Of a stretch of 64,000 bases of DNA, positions 34,801-43,800 are shown in pieces. Numbering within the stretch: position 1 is the stretch's first letter; each line of letters starts with the position of its first letter. The DNA comes from Branchiostoma lanceolatum (Eukaryota > Chordata > Leptocardii > Amphioxiformes > Branchiostomatidae), in the NCBI RefSeq assembly GCF_035083965.1, contig NC_089728.1:18167955-18231954 (forward strand), read 5' to 3'. Position numbers and translations under genes: made by a program. The notes under the pieces are model-generated. The model was not told the origin of the DNA, made no database searches, and worked only from the letters and a program-made list of their open reading frames with translations.

Positions 34801-37800
34801 TTTAGAAGCTCTTGTTTCTATTTTATCTCTTCTTTCTGTTGTACATTTTTGCACAAGATGCAATCATGCATTTGTAAAGTAATCATCAAAGCAACAAAAC
34901 GCCATTCTCAAGGGTAAATTTTATGCTTTTCTACAGATACCAACGAATGTACGGATGGAACCGACAACTGCAGTCCCAAAGCCTCCTGTTCCAACACAGC
35001 TGGTGGCTTCACATGTGTCTGTAACTCAGGCTACAGCGGCAACGGTGTCTCTTGTACTGGTATGGATGCGTAGCTTTCGTTCTTGCTTTACTTTGAAATT
35101 GTCTTGTTCAAGAGGTACTTAATGATGATCGTGTGTCAAAAAGAACATTGGTAAGAATAAATGGCCTTTGTTAAAGCTAATTCCCAAGTGTTTAAACAGA
35201 TATCAACGAATGTACGGCTGATACCGACAACTGCAGCCCCAAAGCGACTTGTTCCAACACGGCTGGTGGCTTCACTTGCGCCTGTGGCTCAGGCTACAGC
35301 GGCAACGGCGTCACCTGTACTGGTATGGATGTGTACCTTTACTATCGTACTGTATGGTTTTAGAGTTAAGTAACCTTGTGTCATTGAGAACGTTGGTAAG
35401 AAGAAGGCAATTATAAAAGCTGAATTTCATGTTTCTCTACAGATATCAATGAATGTGCTGCCGGTACCGACAACTGCAGTCCCAAAGCCACCTGTGCAAA
35501 TACAGTTGGTGGCTTCACATGTGATTGTAACTCAGGCTACAGCGGCAACGGTGTCACTTGTACCGGTATGGAAGTGTGCCTTTACTATCATACTTTATGG
35601 TTTTAGAGGTAAGTAACCGTGTGTCATTGAGAACGTTAATGTTGGTAAGAAAAAAGCAATTATAAAAGCTAAATTTTATGTTTTCTGCAGACATCAACGA
35701 ATGTGCTGCCGGTACCGACAACTGCAGTCCCAAAGCCACCTGTGCCAATACAGCTGGTGGCTTCACATGTGCCTGCAACTCAGGCTACAGCGGCAACGGC
35801 GTCACCTGTACTGGTATGGATGTGTGCCTTAACTATATCATACTGTATGGTTCTAGAGATACGTAACCGTGTGTCAAAAAGAACGTTGGTTAGAATAAAT
35901 GGCCTTTGTTAAAGCTAATTCCTAGGTGTTTCTACAGATATCAACGAATGTACGGCTGGTACCGACAACTGCAGTCCCAAGGCCATATGTGACAACACAG
36001 CTGGTGGCTTCACATGTGCATGTAAATCAGGCTACAGCGGCAACGGCGTCACCTGTACTGGTATTGTGGTATACTTTATTTTGGCTTATTGTTAATTTTT
36101 AACAGTTTGTTTTAGTTCTATCATCTCTTTCTCTTGTCCATTTTTTCTCAAAATCATCATCAAAGCGAGGTAAGTAACCGTGTGTCATTGAGAACGTTGG
36201 TAAGAAGATTCAATTATAAAAGCTAAATTTTATGTTTTTCTACAGATATCAACGAATGTGCTGCCGGTACCGACAACTGCAGTCCCCGAGCCTCCTGTTC
36301 CAACACAGCTGGTGGCTTCACGTGTGACTGTGACTCAGGCTACAGCGGCAACGGTGTCACCTGTACTGGTATGGAAGTATACCTTTCGTTTTTTTTCTTG
36401 TTTTAATTCCATACAGTTTGGTTCTCGAAGTACGTAACCGTGTGTCGACAAGAACGTTGGTCAGAAAAAAATCCATTGTTAAAGCTAATTCATAGGTGTT
36501 TCTACAGATATCAACGAATGTACGGCTGGTACCGACAACTGCAGTCCCAAAGCCTCCTGTTCCAATACAGCTGGTAGCTTCACATGTGCCTGTGATTCAG
36601 GCTACAACGGCAACGGTGTCACCTGTACTGGTATTGAAGAGAACATTTTCTTCTTAATTCTTTAGTTTTCGTAAAATTCGATTCCTGATACGGTGTATCA
36701 TGATGCAGGCATACATATTGTAGGGACCTTTATTGCATGATTTCATTTCCAAAAGTCATTTCTAATTCCCGTGTCTTCGTACAGACATCGATGAATGTAT
36801 GGCTGGCACCGACAACTGCAGCACCCAAGCCTCCTGTTCCAACACAGCCGGTGGTTTTACCTGTGATTGTAACTCAGGCTACAGCGGTGACGGTTTCAAT
36901 TGCACTGGTATGGACGTGTACATTTCCTACTCGACACTCCTTGCATATACAGCGTGTTAACAGATTTTGATGCAGTTTTTTTCCGATTGTAAAATAAAGT
37001 ATCATAGACTATAAAACAACAGTTTGTTCAGTTTGCTTCAGTTAAAGGTAAATCAGACCATAGAACTAAATTCTAAAAAAATATTCTATTGCCTGAATTA
37101 AATTCTAATTCTCATGTGTTCCCACAGATATCGATGAATGTACGGCTGGCACCGACAACTGTAGCGCCCGAGCCTCCTGTTCCAACACAGCTGGTGGTTT
37201 TGATTGTGCCTGTAACTCAGGCTACAGTGGCGACGGTGTCACCTGTTCTGGTATGGAAGTCTTCATTAACCTTTACCTTCCTCAGGTTATGTTTTCAGTT
37301 TCGTCTGTGAATGTACCCTCATGACATTTGCTAGGACGGTTAGTGTCGGGGAGACAGTATTGTAGCGGAACCTCGTGAGGTCTCTTGTTAAGGAAGTGCT
37401 AATACTGTGTTCTGTTGCTAAAGATTGAGTGGTGGATAGCTTTTGTATGATGATTTTGCATGAAAGCTCCAAAAGTGTTATGCATTCACAATAAAGGTAT
37501 ACATTCATATCAATTTGGCAACTGTCTTATCATCCCTCAAATACATAGAAGACAATACGGTACCACTACTTCAAAGATGAATAAATGAGAGCAAATAAAC
37601 ATGACACTGATACGAAATTGCTTACCATTTTCCAGATGAAGATGAGTGTGCGGAAAACATCGACAACTGTGATGACAATGCTAACTGTACGAACACCCCC
37701 GGTTCCTTCAGTTGCACGTGTCATTCTGGTTACTTTGGAAATGGGACAGTCTGCACAGGTGAGAAAAGTTGAATATTTTGATACAACATTGACCAGGAAG

Positions 37801-40800
37801 ACCTGCCATCTGTTGAAGGCATCATAGAAGTTTCAAAAGTTCTAATATGAATGAACAATTGAAACGACTCGTGTATTGTCGTGCTATGTGTACTTCCCTG
37901 TAAACCTCTATATACACATTCTACTGTCATATATTCTGTTCTTTCCATTAACAGTAATGTGACGACCAGGAATGGAGACTGCAATTTGAAAACATGCACC
38001 GATGTTGCTAACTAAAAGAAATAAATCATAAATGATAACCGTAAAATGCTTCCCTTCCTGCCAACCTGCCTAAGAGCTTAAGTCAGAAACTTGCTCCTTG
38101 CCCCCCTCCGTTATGTATCTTATTGTTGGACGTTCCAAGGTCGAAGATTATGCAAGGTCGAAGGTCAAGTGTAATTCACGATCTGGTCTTTTCAGTGCCG
38201 GGGGGTGGGGGGATGCGGGGGCTGGCTTCCCGCGATCTGTGGTACGAAAAGCCCTGGTGGGATGCTTTGTAAACCTATGTTTGTGGCAGTCTCCTGCAGT
38301 GCATTCAATTGAGTAAAAACTTGACGAAGATTGTAATCACAAAATGGGAAGGTGTATCTAGCAACACTTTTTATAAACCACAGCAATTGCAGTTACAGCG
38401 GCCGAATTCGAAAGCACAGAAGTCCCAACGACCCCAACTCCGACCATTGTCACTACTGAGCCCCGTGATTTTATAAATGATTATATTATCTCCTTCCTAA
38501 TGTGAATTTGGCATTTGGCAGGTGTGGTGACTTAACTTATTACATGTCAGTGCATTAGTATGTATTTTTGTGTATTAAAGAACGATTTTTATAAATTACA
38601 GAAAACGCAGGGACAACCGCAGCGGCCGAAAGCACAGCAGCTCCAGCGACACCAGCTAGAATGATTGTAACTACTGAGTCAAGTAAGTTCACAAATGACC
38701 GACACATTTTTGCGACGAATCTGGCCGTATGGGGTCCAAACTGACCCCATTTTGCTTTGCCCCTAAATATATTTCTGGTGGATCTTATTGTAGTTATTGT
38801 GTACATCCTGTTTCATTAGTCTATGGAGAATATTTGGACAAGTTTTGGTGTTGATGATTAATGCTCATTATCATAATTTATGCAGAAAATGAGGAGAATC
38901 GCATTTTCCTTTAACCGTATATCTAGACTGGGGGGACTAAAAGTTCAGGCGCCAACTTTGACATCGTTTAACTGCCAAACGACGTGTTCTAGCACTACCA
39001 AACTTGGTGACTTTTCCCAAAATTTAGTTGGCAACACTTTCATGATAATAGTTTAAGTTTATCATTTTTCCTGTTGCCATGGCAACGGGTTTCTGACAGG
39101 CATTTTATACAAGAAGTCACTAATTTTTCAAGAACAATGATATTTCTCAGGTTTTCTTTCTCAACCACACTAGTTTTCCAACATGTATAACATCATATTC
39201 AATTAGATGTAACTTTCATGATTTATCATTCATAATTTATGCTAATTTGATGACGTAATCGCTCAAAATCCAACATGGCGGACAAGACGATTATTTCAGG
39301 TATAAACAGTCTTTTTGCCTTCAAATTCGTCACTACCTGGTATTTTCTTAACCAGAAACATTCAGATTAATGTTAACAGTCTCTTTCTTTTGTGATTTGG
39401 GGTCATAAATGGAAAAAAATGTATTTTAAGATTTCAAAATGGCCGATCCAAGATGGTAGCCTGAGTACCAGCCTTTTTAGCTTCCGTCCGCTACCCTAGC
39501 TCCGCTGCGCTACCCAAGCTCCGCGAGGAGCGGGGCTTGGGTAGCGTACGGAAGCTAAAAAGGTTGGCACTCAGGCTACCAAGATGGCGGATCCCAGGGA
39601 TCGCTAACAACACATGACGTCATTCTATGACGTCATTTTGACGTCAACGTAATCGCCATTGACGTTGTATGCCTTGGCATACCTTAAAATCAATAATACA
39701 CTCTATTTTGTTTAATAGCTTTCGATATTACGGGACTTTCCTATTTAGCCTATAAAATCACATCGATGACGTCATAAATACGTCATATTACGTCATAACG
39801 CCACTCAATTTACAGCAATTTTGAAACTTTACGTGAACATCACTCCATGCAAATTTGGTGAGGATGTATTATACCGTTTGGATGTTATAAGGAATTTCTT
39901 TCAAATTACGTAATAAACAATGCGAAATCATCTGGGGTCCGTTTGGACCCCAGCGGACAACACGCACACTTTAGAGTATAACTTCCGCAAAAATTGGCCA
40001 ATCCCGGTGAAAATTGCTCAGTAGTTGGAAGACATGTACATAAACAAACTCATAGAAGGATTTTTTTCTCCGTCGAAAAATGTTGATATGGCACACATTC
40101 AAACACGCCAAATGGACCCCATACGGTCGGATGAGGGTTAATGTGAATTTCGCATTTGATAGGAGTGGAGATCTTCACGATTATATACATTCAATGTTTT
40201 CTTTTTTATTAAATAACACTTTTTACAAACCACAGTAACCAAAGTGACAACGAAAGCGACCACAGCAGCTCCATCGACACCAACTCCAATGATTGTCACT
40301 ATTGAGCCGCGTGAGTTCAAAAAGATCTTAATATATAAAAGTTCATCGATGAATGCATATTTGATAGGAGTGGAGGCTTTATCAATTATGTTATTACTTG
40401 TATAGGAAGAATTCCAAACAAAGTCATTACCACATTTTTAATTGTCATAGAAGTGAGCCTGACCGCAGACTCTCAGCTGGCACGTGTTCCAGGCCTGTCT
40501 AACTTGATCTTCACCGACGTTGGGATAGATTACGTCTCGCTGTCATGGACGGCACCGACTGACCTCTTGATAACGGGATACCGGGTCCGGTATAAGCACA
40601 CAGGCGGCTCGCACAAAGACCTGCACCCCCCGCCCTCAGCCAACGACACCACGGCCACCGTACGGGGACTCTGGGCACAGACAGAATACACATTCACTGT
40701 CACTTCTTTTGGCGAGGACGATAGGAAGACCGGGGAAATCAGCGGGACACAGATAACAGGTTAGTCCCTAGATGTTGGATTTTAGATAGCGGAATAGGGT

Positions 40801-43800
40801 TGAAGAAAGCTGTATTGCATACCATTAGAAAAAATGGGAAAAGGAAATAATAGTTATTCTATTGTATACATCACGAGTTTAAACTGGTGGGATTCCATAT
40901 GCAATCAGAAGGTAAAGCGGCTCACTGCCATCAGTTAGAAGTTAAAAGTGAATGTTACATGGGACCAGAAGCAGGTAGAGTAATATATGATGTAACCTTA
41001 TAAACAGTATAAGTGCATAATTCCTTTGCTACAGCTGAAGTGGAGGTGAACGTCCTGTGTAGCCAGGAGCAGATGCAGTTGTCCCTCCCCAAAGCAGCCC
41101 TGCCAGGTGTGTCTGTGGACAATCTGCACCTGCTGGACGACACCTGCCGAGTTACAGAAAGTCCGACACATGTGACGGCACGAACTAGTCTTCAAGAGTG
41201 TGGGACCATTCAAAATGTGAGTATTACTATGATCTGCATGGTCTGGGATGGTTCCTCTCCCATCGATGTGATCATCCTTTCAAGCTTCTCAGGATACTGA
41301 TGCACTCGTTAACACTAACTCACTTAGGTCCCGTAACCTCAGTGGTCGTAGGGGCTTGATGCAACCCTACAAAAAATACAGATTCTGTATGCAAATGAGA
41401 GCGATTATCATACTCGTGTGAAATGCAAAATAGATAATTATGCTCTGCCATAGCTTTCTGCCGGAAGAAGTTTGCTTTAAACTTCCATTGAGTCACATAC
41501 ATAGCTCGTCACAGCAGCATTTTAGTTTCACCAGCATGATACGAATGAAAACAGTTCCCTAATCTGTAACTATTGAAATTCTTGTGTTGAGGGCTGTTCA
41601 ATACAGAATCATCCCGACCGAATCTTCTGTTCTTGGATCTAAATAGCACTTAATTTCTCTTATCTGTATCTACATTGCTGGTACAACCGCCCTTCGGCGT
41701 ATGTCTTACACTAGTGCAATTTCAGTTTCCCACAACAACCGAGAGTAGGCCAGGGCAAATCTTGACTGAATCGAACAGCTCTCGTGCATGTTTTGTTTGT
41801 GTTGGAAGAAATCTTGACTAGTGAACAAGTAATGCTATAGGTTGTTTTTTTGCTTACTTTATGTAGACTTCGGCACATGATAAACTCACCTTCATAAACG
41901 AGATCATCGCCAACCAAGTGACGTATGAAAATGGCGCTGTCAGAGGCACGACTTTCAGGAAACGGTTCCAGTGTGAGTTTATCCGCCAGTACGAAGTCTC
42001 ACAGGGAAAAGACATTCTGTACAATATCCCCTCCCCTCGGTAAGTGTTCCTGGTTAGGTCATCTGATTTTCCCTTGTCCTATTCCCATGTGACATCCTAA
42101 TTTCTTTCTGAGGCAATAGTCACATGTTGGTGCATTTTCCCTCACAGTGTGCAGATTGTGAATGCAAACAACAGCTTTACCTTTGAGATGCACATGTTTA
42201 CGTCCGCAGACTTCACCACTACCTACAAGTCCGATAACTTTCCTCTCCAGGTAGAAAAAGATCACTCTTTCCCTGTACTTATATTATGGTAAAACGCGAG
42301 TACATATCGATGCACTGCAGTAGAATACTAGTAATATGATCTGTCTCCGTGTTCTATCAGAATCACAACATCCACATTGGTTTCAACATGGTAAACATGG
42401 AACAATTAGAAACTTTCCTTTGTTGTTGTCTTAATATCGGTCCACCCATACCTCTTATTGTCGCCAGGTATTGCCATCTGACCGCATTCACTACGGTCTG
42501 AGCGTACAATCACCTCTGGGTAACATGGAGTTGTTTGCCCTGGACTGTGTCTCTACACCCACCATGGACCCTGACGACTCGCCAAAAGTCACCATCATTC
42601 AGGACGGGTTCGTGCCCCTGAACTGTTTTCCCCTTAAATTTGTCTTAGACCAATCTGCCTCTGCCTCTTTCATTGCAATCTTTGTGAAAATTCCAGACCC
42701 GTGGAGCGAACTGAATGTCACTACGATGTCTTTGTCCCCTCCAGGTGTGACATCGACCCCACCCTGACGAGGGACAGCACCCTTTCTACTGACATGGCAC
42801 TGTACTTTTCCATCGAAGCCTTTACCTTCCCAGACTCTGTTGACTCCAACCTGGTAAAAGAAATGGACCTATAAAGGTTGCTTTGGTGATGGATAATACG
42901 AGGTATTGGTGAGGTGGTGATGAGACTGATATGATCAGTTGAGGAACAGCGGAAGGATTGGTTTGGTGGTGGCCTGACATGTGAGGTTGCAGGGAGGATG
43001 AAGCCGTGACCTCGTGCAATGATTGATGGGACTGTGGTGAGGTTCTGGTGAGCCTGTGATGGTGGGTGTTGGTTGATCAGCCACATGTCAGATTATGCAT
43101 GAGTAGCTTCTAGATATGTCCTTCAATTGTTTACTTTCTTTAATCTTCACAAGGTACCTATACATCAATAATGTTCACTGCCTTAAACCTTTAGAACATT
43201 AATAAATACATGTCATCTGAAAGAGGACTTTTCTTTTGTAACGATATTCTATCATATAATGCCTTTTTTTGCAAATACATAGCTCTGTTTTGATGATTTT
43301 ACAAGCTGAGGCTGAAATATTCACACTGTCTTGACCAATTTCCTTGTTTATGTTGCATTAATTTACACACAAGCCTAATGGGATCTCCTGTACATGTAAA
43401 TGCCCAAATCGCCATGGTATCCAGAATGATAATGTGCAAGAACGCAGTGAAGAATATGGGATATTTTAGGAACCTGATCAATGCCTTATCTTACTTACTT
43501 CTCTACATAACAGGTGTATCTGCATTGCACCATGGTGGTCTGCCTGAAGGATGACCTGAACTCCAGGTGCAGGCAGGGCTGCATCTCCGCCAGGCGTCGC
43601 AGAGACGTGGGAGGAGACGGCCGGGTCCGACGCGACAGTAGCAATGACCTCCAGGAGTCTGTCACTCAAGGGCCATTCAGGATCCTCAGGGACCAAGACG
43701 CAGGTAAAGGATGCTTTCTAAGATGCGACTTTCTAATCAAATTATAGTGATATGATGGATGTTCCATGGCTCTCAAGTAAAATTACTTGCTAGCTTCAAC

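Noticed and set aside
40511-40693. Minus-strand frame opposite the FN3 exon
   Set aside because: Antisense shadow of a well-supported FN3 domain.
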